Positions 1-8,602 of a DNA stretch of 64,000 nucleotides are shown here, in pieces. The notes below the pieces were generated by a model that was not told the DNA's origin, did not search any database, and saw nothing but the letters and a program-made list of their open reading frames with translations. Source of the DNA: Alkalitalea saponilacus. Lineage in GTDB: Bacteria > Bacteroidota > Bacteroidia > Bacteroidales > Marinilabiliaceae. The stretch's first letter is position 1; each line of letters starts with the position of its first letter. The position numbers and the translations under genes were made by a program. The DNA is taken from contig NZ_FUYV01000006.1 in NCBI RefSeq assembly GCF_900168165.1, positions 1 through 64,000 on the forward strand. Reading direction: 5' to 3'.

Positions 1-130
1 CATGTGAGAAGGTTTTTTTGTTGTGCACCTCAAAGATAATTTGAGATACTTAAATTCCTTCTCACTTTTTTAATCGTTTAGGACGCTATTGGTTTAAAAA
101 GAATTCTGCAATTCTCCAAAGCTCAAATAA

Positions 131-232
131 AAACCACAAAAATCATTAAGAATTTCACCAAGTTCATAAAGAAATATTTGACAATGATTTCAAATTGTGA
201 ACTTTGTGCTGTCTTTGTGACTTTTGTGGTTT
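131..232. repeat. imperfect palindromic intergenic repeat (about 100 bp)
   Basis: The left arm at 131-165 begins AAACCACAAAAATCATTAAG. The right arm at 197-232 ends GACTTTTGTGGTTT, and its reverse complement matches the left arm at most positions, so the transcript could fold into a long imperfect hairpin. It lies downstream of the minus-strand gene ending at 269. It resembles the class of short palindromic intergenic elements common in Bacteroidota. A similar but not identical element lies at 53939-54047. Positions 1-130 show nothing else I recognise. Confidence 0.5.
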
Positions 233-268
233 AAACTCCTATTAAAGTGTCTGATTCTATTTGTGTTG

Positions 269-1270
269 TTATTTATCAGCCATGTTAAACGAACCGATAT
301 TGGTTATTTCATAATCAGCCATGTTGAATGTGACGTTGGCGCGGTCATTAATTTCGGTTACTTTCATAACATTTCTTTCTCCGCTTTCATGTTCGGTATA
401 TTCGCTTTCCATGATAAAGCCCGAAGGTTGTCCATGGGCAACAGCCGAAACGGTAAATACTGAACCGAATAAGTGCCTGGAATCGCCCTGAAAGTTTGGA
501 GCTATCCAAAATGTTCCTTTTCCTTCGTCATCTGAAAACTCCCATTCTTCGCAACGATGGCCATGTATGGTCTTGGTACGGCCGGTTTTTCGAAATTTTG
601 GATTGGTTTCAGTTTCAAAATCATCATCCTCGTCATACAGGGAGTCGTCCATGCCTGTAAAATGATTCATGGCATCTGAACCATAAGCGATGCCGGTTTT
701 TTTCCCACGTTCCTGCGTGAGAACAATCGTGGCTTTGTTTTTTGTGTCAACAATGATGGTTCCGCCTTCTTCTACAGTACCAATGGCCTGGGTATTGCCG
801 GAAATAAACTCATAAGCCAGGTATTCACTGTTGCTGGATACATAGGTGATAAAATCACCATCGTTTTGAAGAGTTCCATCGCCGTCGTACATCTGCATAT
901 TCATGCGTAGCGTAGAATGAAACCGGTATTGATCCTCAATGGGAACAGGCTCGCCTGATACGCCCATATTGCTCATCATGGACTGAAACCTTCTCTGTGA
1001 ACGTTCTTCACGTTCCTCTGCTCTTCTTTCACTTGTTGAAGACCTTTGGTCTCTGTCTGGCTCGTCACGCTCCACTGAAGATTCAACATTATCTAAACTC
1101 CGGTCAATGGCATCGTCAACTTTGCGATCGATTCTCTCCTCAGTTTTTTGTTCAAGTCGTTCTGCAGCTCTTCGGGTGGCACGTTCCAGTAATCCTTGTC
1201 CAAATATAGGTGAGGATACAAACGAAAATAAGAGGATGATTAGTAGAATGGATTGATGATTGCGATTCAT
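269..1270 (-). CDS. DUF4412-like exported protein
   Basis: A 333-residue protein of unknown function. I start it at the ATG at 1270 (MNRNHQ...), because a signal peptide follows directly (hydrophobic stretch LLIILLFSFVSSPIFGQ) and a good promoter lies just upstream; the open frame to 1459 would bury that signal. After the signal comes a highly charged Arg/Glu/Asp-rich region (roughly residues 27-95, ERATRRAAERLEQ and similar), probably an extended or coiled helix, then a beta-rich domain of about 200 residues that resembles the DUF4412 family of secreted Bacteroidota proteins. No catalytic motif is visible. It is probably periplasmic and monocistronic. The family call is from overall pattern only. 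Confidence 0.75.
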   Translation of the reverse strand: MNRNHQSILLIILLFSFVSSPIFGQGLLERATRRAAERLEQKTEERIDRKVDDAIDRSLDNVESSVERDEPDRDQRSSTSERRAEEREERSQRRFQSMMSNMGVSGEPVPIEDQYRFHSTLRMNMQMYDGDGTLQNDGDFITYVSSNSEYLAYEFISGNTQAIGTVEEGGTIIVDTKNKATIVLTQERGKKTGIAYGSDAMNHFTGMDDSLYDEDDDFETETNPKFRKTGRTKTIHGHRCEEWEFSDDEGKGTFWIAPNFQGDSRHLFGSVFTVSAVAHGQPSGFIMESEYTEHESGERNVMKVTEINDRANVTFNMADYEITNIGSFNMADK

Positions 1271-1305
1271 AACAATAATGTTTTGGTTTGAAAATTTTGT
1301 GTTAC

Positions 1306-1336
1306 CAAAATTATAATCGCATTCTCCCAATGTCAA
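1306..1336 (-). promoter_or_regulatory. Bacteroidota-type promoter of the DUF4412-like gene
   Basis: Reading on the minus strand, a -33 TTG (1336-1334) is followed by exactly 20 bases and then TAATTTTG (1313-1306), a full match to the Bacteroidota -7 consensus TAnnTTTG. It ends 36 bases upstream of the ATG at 1270. This also supports the short start over the longer open frame. Confidence 0.6.
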
Positions 1337-1388
1337 TCTTATATTTGCAAACAGATAAAGTTTGTTGATGAATGTATGGTTTTTGAGT

Positions 1389-1931
1389 TTAAGCGTTGAG
1401 CTTTGGGTGGATTTTTTTTGCCATTTCCCACAAAACAACTCCTGCCGATACCGAAACATTCAAAGAATGTTTCGTCCCAAATTGAGGTATTTCAATACAA
1501 TCGTTGCACATATTTATAACCGCTTGCTGAACCCCTTTAACTTCATTGCCAAAAATTATGGCATATTTTTCAGATGCATTAAATGAGAAATGATTCAGTT
1601 GAATGCTGTTTTCAACCTGTTCAATTCCAATTATGCGGTAATCATGGTTGATTAATTCGTTTACTGCATCTTCCGTTTTTTCAAAATATTTCCATGAAAC
1701 AGTATCCTCGGCACCTAGCGCAGTTTTGTGGATTTCATTGTGTGGTGGTGTGGCAGTAATGCCACACAAACAGATGCTTTTAATGCAAAACGCATCTGCA
1801 GTGCGAAAAACGCTTCCTACATTGTGCAAACTTCTTACATTGTCCAGAATAATAACCACTTCAATTTTTCCGGTTACTTTAAACTCTTCCGGGGTTAATC
1901 TGTTTAATTCAGTAATACGGAGTTTTCGCAT
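1389..1931 (-). CDS. TrmH/SpoU family RNA 2'-O-ribose methyltransferase
   Basis: A 180-residue SPOUT-fold methyltransferase predicted to put a 2'-O-methyl group on a tRNA or rRNA ribose using S-adenosylmethionine. The three SpoU motifs are visible: NVRSLHNVGSVFRTADAF near residue 31 (motif 1 with the catalytic Arg), IIFGNEVKGVQQAVI around residue 125 (motif 2), and CIEIPQFGTKHSLNVSVSAGV (motif 3, forming the AdoMet-binding knot). The length fits the minimal catalytic domain with no N-terminal RNA-binding extension. Which nucleotide is modified cannot be told. A TACTTTTG -7-like element lies at 1978-1971. Confidence 0.9.
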   Translation of the reverse strand: MRKLRITELNRLTPEEFKVTGKIEVVIILDNVRSLHNVGSVFRTADAFCIKSICLCGITATPPHNEIHKTALGAEDTVSWKYFEKTEDAVNELINHDYRIIGIEQVENSIQLNHFSFNASEKYAIIFGNEVKGVQQAVINMCNDCIEIPQFGTKHSLNVSVSAGVVLWEMAKKIHPKLNA

Positions 1932-2127
1932 TAAATTTTGATTTCAGTTTACAACGGAGTTTTATCATTACAAAAGTAGAAATTATAAAAGCCATTTTGC
2001 AGGTTTAAACGGCAAAATGTTAAATGCTAAAATTTGCAGATTTTTTAAAAATATTTAAATTGAACCATAATTAATCCATCAGGAGTGCTCAAAACGAGAA
2101 AAACTGCACTTCATTAAATCTTAGATT

Positions 2128-3318
2128 ATGAATATTCATGAATATCAGGCTAAATCCATTTTAAAACAGAATGGTGTTACCATTCAGGAAGGCATAGTTG
2201 TATCAAGTCCCAATGAGGCGGTAAGTGCTGCAAAGGAATTGCAAAAACTCACAGGCACTTCGTGGTGGGTAATTAAAGCTCAGATTCATGCCGGAGGTCG
2301 TGGAAAAGGGGGAGGGGTAAAGCTGGCAAAAAGTCTTGATGAGGTTAAAGAAATTGCAGGTCAGATTATCGGCATGCAACTGGTAACACCACAAACCGGC
2401 CCGAGCGGTAAGCAAGTGCATAAAGTGCTAGTTGCTCAGGATGTTTACTATCCTGGGCCTGTTGAAAAGGAGGAGTTTTACATGAGTATTCTGCTGGATA
2501 GACGTACGGAGAAAAACGTGGTGATGTATTCTCCCGATGGAGGTGTGGATATTGAAGAGGTTGCCGCAACACGACCTGACAGAATTTTCCGCGAGCCAAT
2601 TGACCCTGCATTAGGAATTTTGCCATTTCAAACCAGGCGAATTGCCTATAATTTGGGATTGTCTGGGAAAGCAGCATCTGAAATGACTCGTTTTGTAAAA
2701 AGTTTATATCAATCTTATCTTTCTTGTGATGCTTCTCTTTTTGAAATCAATCCGGTACTGAAAACAACCGATGAAAAAATTCTGGCTGTGGATGCCAAGG
2801 TCAACATAGATGACAATGCATTATATCGCCATCCTGAAATTGCTGCTATGCGAGACATCTCTGAAGAAGATGCTGCTGAAGTAGAAGCTGGCAAAAATGA
2901 CCTTAATTTTGTCAAACTTGACGGCAATGTAGGGTGTATGGTGAATGGAGCCGGTTTGGCTATGGCAACCATGGATATCATCAAATTATCGGGTGGTGAT
3001 CCGGCTAACTTTCTTGATGTTGGTGGAGGTGCCAATGCACAAACTGTTGAGGCCGGATTGAAAATTATTCTTTCCGATGAGAATGTGAAAGCTGTTCTGA
3101 TAAATATTTTTGGAGGTATTGTTCGTTGCGACCGGGTTGCCAACGGAGTAGTTGAGGCATATAAGAAACTAGGAAACATCAATGTGCCGGTAATTGTCCG
3201 CCTTCAGGGAACAAATGCTCAGGAAGGAAAAAATGTGATTGACAATTCCGGCCTGAAGGTTTATTCTGCCATAACGCTTGAGGAAGCTGCCGTATTGGTA
3301 AAATCTTTGGTAAACTAG
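2128..3318 (+). CDS. sucC: succinyl-CoA synthetase (ADP-forming) beta subunit
   Basis: Beta subunit of succinate-CoA ligase in the TCA cycle, which interconverts succinyl-CoA and succinate with nucleotide triphosphate formation. The 396 residues match the family length. The N-terminus MNIHEYQAKSILKQNGV is the family signature. An ATP-grasp domain follows (KAQIHAGGRGKGGGVKLAKS near residue 50), with EINPVL and AVDAKVNIDDNA, and then the C-terminal ligase domain with INIFGGIVRCDRVANGVV. The alpha subunit gene sucD is not adjacent: nfo follows instead, so the partner must be encoded elsewhere. Nothing suggests it is broken. Confidence 0.96.
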   Translation: MNIHEYQAKSILKQNGVTIQEGIVVSSPNEAVSAAKELQKLTGTSWWVIKAQIHAGGRGKGGGVKLAKSLDEVKEIAGQIIGMQLVTPQTGPSGKQVHKVLVAQDVYYPGPVEKEEFYMSILLDRRTEKNVVMYSPDGGVDIEEVAATRPDRIFREPIDPALGILPFQTRRIAYNLGLSGKAASEMTRFVKSLYQSYLSCDASLFEINPVLKTTDEKILAVDAKVNIDDNALYRHPEIAAMRDISEEDAAEVEAGKNDLNFVKLDGNVGCMVNGAGLAMATMDIIKLSGGDPANFLDVGGGANAQTVEAGLKIILSDENVKAVLINIFGGIVRCDRVANGVVEAYKKLGNINVPVIVRLQGTNAQEGKNVIDNSGLKVYSAITLEEAAVLVKSLVN

Positions 3319-3419
3319 TGTCAAGTCAATCATAAGATTTCGGATTAACTTGGTTTGTTTGGCGGTTCCCCCTTGTGATCTAGGGGTGCGCGAGGAGGTA
3401 ATTCACGTTTGACTTGATA
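3319..3419. repeat. 101-bp intergenic element with 11-bp terminal inverted repeats
   Basis: The stretch begins TGTCAAGTCAA (3319-3329) directly after the sucC stop codon and ends TTGACTTGATA (3409-3419). The ends are inverted copies with 10 of 11 matches. A GC-richer inner hairpin (CCCCC near 3369 with GGGG near 3384) sits inside. It could be a small repeat or MITE-like element, or a structured sucC 3' end. Confidence 0.35.
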
Positions 3420-3492
3420 ATTGCTTCCCAGTCAGAATTTAGAGCAATTTAGTAACCAGAATAAATTCAAAAACATCAACAGATTTTTTAGT

Positions 3493-4341
3493 ATGAGTAA
3501 ACCCAGATATATTGGCGCCCATGTAAGTGCTGCAGGTGGAGTTGAAAACGCTCCTCTCAATGCAGCTGCAATTGGTGCAAATGCATTTGCTTTATTTACC
3601 AAAAACCAACGTCAATGGGTGGCAAAACCCTTGTCTTCCGGCAGCATTGATTTGTTTAAACAACACTGCGAGGAGAATCAACTCGATCCAGCCTTTATTT
3701 TACCGCATGACAGTTATCTGATTAATTTGGGACATCCTAAACGTGAAGGAATTGAAAAATCAAGAAAAGCATTTTTGGATGAAATGCAAAGATGTGAACA
3801 ATTAGGTTTGCAGTTGCTCAACTTTCATCCGGGAAGTCATCTTAACGAAATCACAGAGGACGAATGTTTGAAACGAATTGCTGAATCAATCAATTTTGTG
3901 TTGGATAAAACAAAGGGAGTTACGGCAGTTATTGAGAATACCTCCGGACAGGGAACCAACATGGGGTATAAGTTTGAACATCTTGCTCAAATCATTAACG
4001 GGGTTGAAGACAAAAGCCGTGTTGGAGTTTGTATTGACACCTGCCATGCCTACACTGCCGGTTATGATATTGTGGATGCTGATGGTTATTCAGAAACCTG
4101 GAAGAAGTTTGATGAAATCATTGGAGCAGAATATTTAAAAGGAATTCATTTAAATGATAGTAAAAAACCTCTAGCTAGTCGGGTTGACAGGCATGATAGT
4201 CTGGGACAGGGTTTGATGGGGAAAGACTTTTTTAAACGTTTTATTCGTGATGATCGGTTTTCAGCAATCCCGATTGTTTTGGAAACCCCTGATGAAAGCT
4301 TGTGGGAAAAAGAAATTGAATGGCTGCGGAGCAAATTATAA
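3493..4341 (+). CDS. nfo: endonuclease IV (apurinic/apyrimidinic endonuclease)
   Basis: A 282-residue AP endonuclease of the xylose-isomerase-like TIM-barrel family. It cuts DNA 5' of abasic sites and removes 3' blocking groups in base excision repair, using three zinc ions. Motifs visible include [16 protein letters not shown] at the N-terminus, [65 protein letters not shown] and IPIVLETPD, which carry the His, Asp and Glu metal ligands. The start at 3493 (MSKPRYIG) is chosen because the family begins here; the upstream 24 codons of open frame lie partly against the repeat and are not family sequence. Spaced 174 bases from sucC. Confidence 0.95.
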   Translation: MSKPRYIGAHVSAAGGVENAPLNAAAIGANAFALFTKNQRQWVAKPLSSGSIDLFKQHCEENQLDPAFILPHDSYLINLGHPKREGIEKSRKAFLDEMQRCEQLGLQLLNFHPGSHLNEITEDECLKRIAESINFVLDKTKGVTAVIENTSGQGTNMGYKFEHLAQIINGVEDKSRVGVCIDTCHAYTAGYDIVDADGYSETWKKFDEIIGAEYLKGIHLNDSKKPLASRVDRHDSLGQGLMGKDFFKRFIRDDRFSAIPIVLETPDESLWEKEIEWLRSKL

Positions 4342-4453
4342 AAGAAGTTTGCTTTTTCCCACTTCTCATGTCATGTTAATTAAGGCCTGATTTTTGCAAA
4401 TCTATTTATGTAGTATTAATTTTATTTGGCCTTAAATCATCTTTGCAGGGTTT

Positions 4454-5077
4454 ATGACAAAGCTAAGTCTCATTATATTATCAACAGCTCTGGCTCTGAT
4501 TTCAATGAGCGCATCCGGACAACGAGTGCACCCAATTCTGGAGACCGATTCTCTCTTGATCAACCTGCACTATCTGCGTTCTGAAATTAGGGATGGAGAC
4601 ACCATTGCTCATGTTTTGTTGGATGAGGTTAGAATTATCCCGCCATGGAACTTTCAGAATCGCCGTGAAGAGAGACGTTATGGGCGTTTGGCACATAATG
4701 TAAAAGTGACTCTTCCATACGCTAGACTTGCAGCTGAAAAAATGCTGGAAATCAATAATGAGATGGCGAAAATTAAGGACGACAGGGAGAGGCGTCGCTA
4801 TTTAAGAAGTGCAGAGCGTGAGTTGTTTGCTGAGTTTGAAGATCCTTTGAGAAGACTGACTTTCACCCAGGGACGATTATTGATTAAACTAATAGACAGG
4901 GAGACCGGAGATACCAGTTATAATCTCATTCGGGAGTATAAAGGGGGAGTGCCTGCCTTTTTTTGGCAGGGAATTGCACGCTTGTTTGGTGCAAATCTAA
5001 AAGATGAATACGATCCCGATCAGGATGATAAAATGGTTGAGCACATCATCCAGTTAATCGATATGGGACTACTCTGA
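4454..5077 (+). CDS. DUF4294 domain protein
   Basis: A 207-residue exported protein of unknown function, conserved in Bacteroidota. A signal peptide is visible (MTKLSLIILSTALALISMSASGQ). The body is rich in Arg, Asp and Glu, with HVLLDEVRIIPPWNF and a long helical region (RREERRYGRLAHNVKVTLPYAR), then FTQGRLLIKLIDRETGDTSY, a pattern I associate with DUF4294. It probably acts in the periplasm. It appears to be a single-gene unit, and a strong convergent terminator lies just downstream at 5106-5131. Confidence 0.8.
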   Translation: MTKLSLIILSTALALISMSASGQRVHPILETDSLLINLHYLRSEIRDGDTIAHVLLDEVRIIPPWNFQNRREERRYGRLAHNVKVTLPYARLAAEKMLEINNEMAKIKDDRERRRYLRSAERELFAEFEDPLRRLTFTQGRLLIKLIDRETGDTSYNLIREYKGGVPAFFWQGIARLFGANLKDEYDPDQDDKMVEHIIQLIDMGLL

Positions 5078-5105
5078 TTGATTTTTAGCAAGATGATTAA
5101 AAAAT

Positions 5106-5131
5106 GCAGATATGCTAAATCGCATATCTGC
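5106..5131. terminator. bidirectional terminator between DUF4294 gene and elbB
   Basis: A perfect 10-bp stem, GCAGATATGC (5106-5115) and GCATATCTGC (5122-5131), with a 6-base loop. It is flanked by an A-run on the left and a TA-rich tract on the right, between two convergent genes. Confidence 0.7.
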
Positions 5132-5147
5132 TATATTAAATCTTACA

Positions 5148-5801
5148 TTAGATCATTTTCAACACAGTTTTGACAATATTACCGGCTCCTTCGGCAATCT
5201 GTGTGATGGTTGCATCCAACATATAGCAAGGAGTTGTGGCTATCTTGTTTTTTTTGTCAATTATAACTTCACCATGAGTAGTATTTACATGAGTCCCACC
5301 CATTTTATTAATGGCAGCGGCTGTGCCTTCATCGCTTCCAATGGTTACTTCTGCTGCTCCTAAAACCTTTGTGATTAAAGCAGGAGAGATACATAATGCT
5401 CCAATGGGTTTTCCGGCTTTATGGAAGGATTTTACCACCAGTTCAGCTTCCGGATTGACTTTGCAATCGGGGCCATCAACAGCAAAAGAGCAAAGGTTTT
5501 TGGCTACCCCGAAACCACCGGGAATCATGAGTGCATCTGCATTCTCTACTTTAAGTTCTGATAACGGTTTAATATTTCCTCGGGCAATTCTGGCCGCTTC
5601 AATCAGCACATTTCGTTTTTCATTCATCTCTTCGCCAGATATGTGATTCACTACATGATGTTGCTCAATATCAGGCGCAAACAATTCATATTCGGCGCCG
5701 GCCTGCTGAATTGCCAACATAGTAAGAACCGATTCGTGAATTTCTGCTCCATCATATACACCACATCCTGCTAATATGACTGCAATTTTCTTTTTTGTCA
5801 T
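5148..5801 (-). CDS. elbB: ElbB-like DJ-1/PfpI superfamily glyoxalase
   Basis: A 217-residue member of the DJ-1/PfpI (class I glutamine amidotransferase-like) superfamily, closest by eye to ElbB of E. coli, described as a weak glyoxalase linked to isoprenoid biosynthesis. The start AVILAGCGVYDGAEIHESV is characteristic, with Glu in the GAEIHES loop. The segment DALMIPGGFGVAKNL and the nucleophile elbow KPIGALCISPALI (the Cys being the expected catalytic residue) follow. The length matches the family. Physiological substrate is unknown. It is transcribed alone and convergent to the DUF4294 gene. Confidence 0.9.
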   Translation of the reverse strand: MTKKKIAVILAGCGVYDGAEIHESVLTMLAIQQAGAEYELFAPDIEQHHVVNHISGEEMNEKRNVLIEAARIARGNIKPLSELKVENADALMIPGGFGVAKNLCSFAVDGPDCKVNPEAELVVKSFHKAGKPIGALCISPALITKVLGAAEVTIGSDEGTAAAINKMGGTHVNTTHGEVIIDKKNKIATTPCYMLDATITQIAEGAGNIVKTVLKMI

Positions 5802-5878
5802 GATTGTGTAATTTTATTAGGTTTTACATCCAATGACTAAATTAAAATAATCCTGAAACAATTGCAAACAGTGGATTT

Positions 5879-6436
5879 ATGAAAAGGACTTTTATAGCTG
5901 TCCCAATTCAGCCAGTTGAGCCCCTTCTGGATGAAATAGAATTTTTTAAGGAAAATTTGTGTGGGGTAAATGTAAAATGGGTTGATGTTAATCAAATGCA
6001 TATTACAATTGCGTTTATAGGTGAAACCAGTTCTAAATTGGAACAACAAATCACAGATTTGTTGTTCCAATTTACTGGTCAATTTTCAACCAGTATTATT
6101 GATCTGTCCGGGTTTGGTGTTTTTAGTTCCCTTAGAAGTCCCCGGGTTTTATGGCTTGGAATAAAAGATAACTCAGTACTGAACGATTTACATCAATACT
6201 TCAGTAGTCAATTACAAAATGCAGGTATTAAAGTTGAACAAAGAGACTTTGTTGCACACATAACCATTGGCCGAATAAAGCAGTTGATAGACGAAAAGAA
6301 GTTCAGAGATAGTTTTGATGGGAAATTCACATTAGCGAATCATGCTGTTTCATTATCAAAAGTTGTTTATTATGAAAGCGTACTCCGACCAGAGGGTGCT
6401 AAATACGTGGAGCTTGCGTCGGTTTGTATCTGCTGA
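5879..6436 (+). CDS. thpR: RNA 2',3'-cyclic phosphodiesterase (LigT family)
   Basis: A 185-residue 2H phosphoesterase that hydrolyses 2',3'-cyclic phosphate RNA ends to 2'-phosphates. Two HxTx motifs are present: HITIAFIGE near residue 41 and HITIGRIK near residue 124, each giving a catalytic His and Thr. The start MKRTFIAVPI matches the family. The stop lies 12 bases from the convergent stop of the GH13 homologue, with no separate terminator between them. Confidence 0.92.
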   Translation: MKRTFIAVPIQPVEPLLDEIEFFKENLCGVNVKWVDVNQMHITIAFIGETSSKLEQQITDLLFQFTGQFSTSIIDLSGFGVFSSLRSPRVLWLGIKDNSVLNDLHQYFSSQLQNAGIKVEQRDFVAHITIGRIKQLIDEKKFRDSFDGKFTLANHAVSLSKVVYYESVLRPEGAKYVELASVCIC

Positions 6437-6448
6437 CTTATGAATGTG

Positions 6449-8305
6449 TTATTGGTTTTTTACCAGCTCAAGCATCAGGATGCTTTTCGGATTGAGAATG
6501 ATGTTGCCAAATCCAGAAGAGACTTCACCTGTGGCAATGTTTGTAACTTGACCGATATTGCCTATTGATGCAGAGAATCTACCGGGTTCAATTCTTTTTG
6601 GAGATGAAATATGGTTATTGATAATAACCAGTAACAATTTGTGCTCCGATTCTCTAATGTAGGCATAAATGTTATCCCTTGGCTCAAAATGGATGGTGTT
6701 ACCGGTCATCAGGTCCGGATTGTTTTTTCTCCAGTTAAGTAGAGCAGTGAAATATCTTAAAGCTTCACGTTGTTGGTTCGAGAGTGTGTTTGGGTTGAAA
6801 GCGCTCACCTGATCTCCGGGCCATCCTCCGGGGAAGTCCCCTCTTAAAAAACCGGTTCCTTGTGCAGCCAGCCCTTCCATCATGACCTCCGATCCGTATA
6901 GGAAGGATGGGATGCCTCTGGTAGTGAATAAAAAACCAGCATACATTTTGAATATGCTTAAATCTTTTTCTGCAAGAGTAAAGAGTCTGGTGAGGTCATG
7001 GTTATCGCCGGCAAAAATAAGCTGCGATGCAGCATCAGAATATGCACGGTCTCTAGCTTTGGTTTTGTAAATGTTGAATAGCATGTCATTCGGACGGCTG
7101 TATTCGGCAAATACATCCATCCAATTTCTGTATAGAGGCTGATCGGTTATATGTGTAAATGAGAATTCGCCATTGGCACCGGTTTTCCAGTATTTGTTAT
7201 GAACAACCGATGAGGTTTCAGCTGAAGCTATGAGGTTTAATGATGGAAAATCCAGCGTAATTGCTTGTGATAGTTCTTGCAGTAATAGGGGATGCAAGAG
7301 GTGTGTTTTTTCAATTTTAATACCATCCGGTTGTGTTTTCTGTATCCACCAAAGAACATTTTGAATCAGATATCTTCGAACCTCAGGATTATTATGGTTG
7401 AGAGATGGTGAGTCGAATGATTCCCATCTGTTGGTTTGCCGGCCGATATCTTCTCTGCTGGCGTATGGATCCGCAAAGACAATGGGGTTATCGCTGCCGG
7501 AATGAATGTTATCTCTTTGATAAATCCAATCTGATGCCGGAAGGTTTTGTATGAGAGAGCTTTGGTTTCCGGCTTTATGCAGAACCTTGGTTAGAATTAC
7601 TTTGATGTTTCTTGTTCTATAATGAGAAACTAGATTAGTTAGGTCATTAATGCTACCTAATCGTGAATCAACTTTGTAGTGGTTCGTAGGTGAAAATCTT
7701 TCGTAGGATAGTACAAGTTGGTTCGTTTCATACACTGGAGTCAGTTCAATAGTGGTAACTCCGAGTTGCCTCAAATAATTTGAGGAGTTAATAATCCCCT
7801 GTAGATCTCCGCCATGAATACCAGCAGGATTCATTCGGTCTGCCCGTTCGAAATACCCGTTTATGTTATCATTTGCCGGAACAGCATTGACAAAACGATC
7901 AGGGACAATTTGATATATGGCGTCAGCTCCGGTTAATCTGGCCGGATTAAAATTTGTGACTCTGTTATTGAGGGTAAAGTTGACAACTCCTACAGCCTGG
8001 TTTCTGTTTGAAAGCCGTATTGGGTAGATTCCGGGCGATGCGTTATTTGATATTTCTATTTCCAGAAACAGGTGAGTTCGGTTTTGTGCGGGATATTGAT
8101 TCCTGATGATTATGCCTGGCTGGTTGATCTCGGCCTGACTTTGTGCCACATTATTCCCTTGAATAACCAAAAGCAGTCTGTTATTCTGCATACCTATCCA
8201 CCATTCCGAAGGCCAGCATTCAATTTGGTTTCTTCCTGTTTGTCCCGACAACAAGGATGAAAATGAAAAAAGTAGTATGATAGAGGTGATAACAGCCTGG
8301 TTCAT
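6449..8305 (-). CDS. GH13 alpha-amylase-family protein with degenerate catalytic site
   Basis: A 618-residue exported protein with signal peptide (TSIILLFSFSSLLSGQ), a cyclomaltodextrinase-like N-terminal beta domain (about residues 25-120), a GH13 barrel (DAIYQIVPDRFVN onward) and a C-terminal beta domain. The scaffold is the SusA/cyclomaltodextrinase type (HGGDLQGI, TNHYKVDSRLGS, LYGSEVMMEG, RGDFPGGWPGD). Catalytic motifs have changed. Conserved region I, normally DxxxNH, reads ILTKVLHKAG. The nucleophile motif GFRxDxxxH reads GIKIEKTHLL, with Glu where Asp is expected. The general acid Glu (ASAETSS) and the NHD of region IV (GDNHDLTRLF) remain. It may have altered or lost hydrolase activity and act in glucan binding. 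No other starch gene is nearby. Confidence 0.88.
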   Translation of the reverse strand: MNQAVITSIILLFSFSSLLSGQTGRNQIECWPSEWWIGMQNNRLLLVIQGNNVAQSQAEINQPGIIIRNQYPAQNRTHLFLEIEISNNASPGIYPIRLSNRNQAVGVVNFTLNNRVTNFNPARLTGADAIYQIVPDRFVNAVPANDNINGYFERADRMNPAGIHGGDLQGIINSSNYLRQLGVTTIELTPVYETNQLVLSYERFSPTNHYKVDSRLGSINDLTNLVSHYRTRNIKVILTKVLHKAGNQSSLIQNLPASDWIYQRDNIHSGSDNPIVFADPYASREDIGRQTNRWESFDSPSLNHNNPEVRRYLIQNVLWWIQKTQPDGIKIEKTHLLHPLLLQELSQAITLDFPSLNLIASAETSSVVHNKYWKTGANGEFSFTHITDQPLYRNWMDVFAEYSRPNDMLFNIYKTKARDRAYSDAASQLIFAGDNHDLTRLFTLAEKDLSIFKMYAGFLFTTRGIPSFLYGSEVMMEGLAAQGTGFLRGDFPGGWPGDQVSAFNPNTLSNQQREALRYFTALLNWRKNNPDLMTGNTIHFEPRDNIYAYIRESEHKLLLVIINNHISSPKRIEPGRFSASIGNIGQVTNIATGEVSSGFGNIILNPKSILMLELVKNQ

Positions 8306-8351
8306 AGCATTGCATTTTGCTGTTAAAAACGGTGTATTGATGCGTTTATTA

Positions 8352-8359
8352 CAAATATA
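8352..8359 (-). promoter_or_regulatory. -7 promoter element, GH13 homologue
   Basis: Minus-strand TATATTTG, a full match to the Bacteroidota -7 consensus, 47 bases upstream of the ATG at 8305. No clear -33 TTG at the usual spacing. Confidence 0.4.
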
Positions 8360-8550
8360 CAGAATAAATTATGAGGATAGGAAGAGAGTTTGTTAATTTT
8401 TAAACAATATACAACTTGATACTTCTTTTTAGAAAAGTAAAAAACTTGTATGCAGATTGAACAGGGTATGGTTAATCCTGTCTTAGTTTACAATTTCCAA
8501 ATTGGGGATATGTCTGGAGCTGTTAGGGTGGCTTGAGACTGTTTATTATG

Positions 8551-8583
8551 AAAAAAGGGATGGTCAGTGACCATCCCTTTTTT
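8551..8583 (-). terminator. rho-independent terminator of the TPR lipoprotein gene
   Basis: A near-perfect inverted repeat: AAAAAAGGGATGGTCA on the left and TGACCATCCCTTTTTT on the right. On the minus strand this gives a GC-containing stem followed by a U-run, 20 bases after the gene's stop. It could also work on the other strand. Confidence 0.85.
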
Positions 8584-8602
8584 ATATGATTCAATATTGA
8601 GT

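Noticed and set aside
6882-7070. Open frames antisense to the GH13 gene and, similarly, to other long genes
   Set aside because: They are shadows of well-supported genes with family motifs on the other strand.
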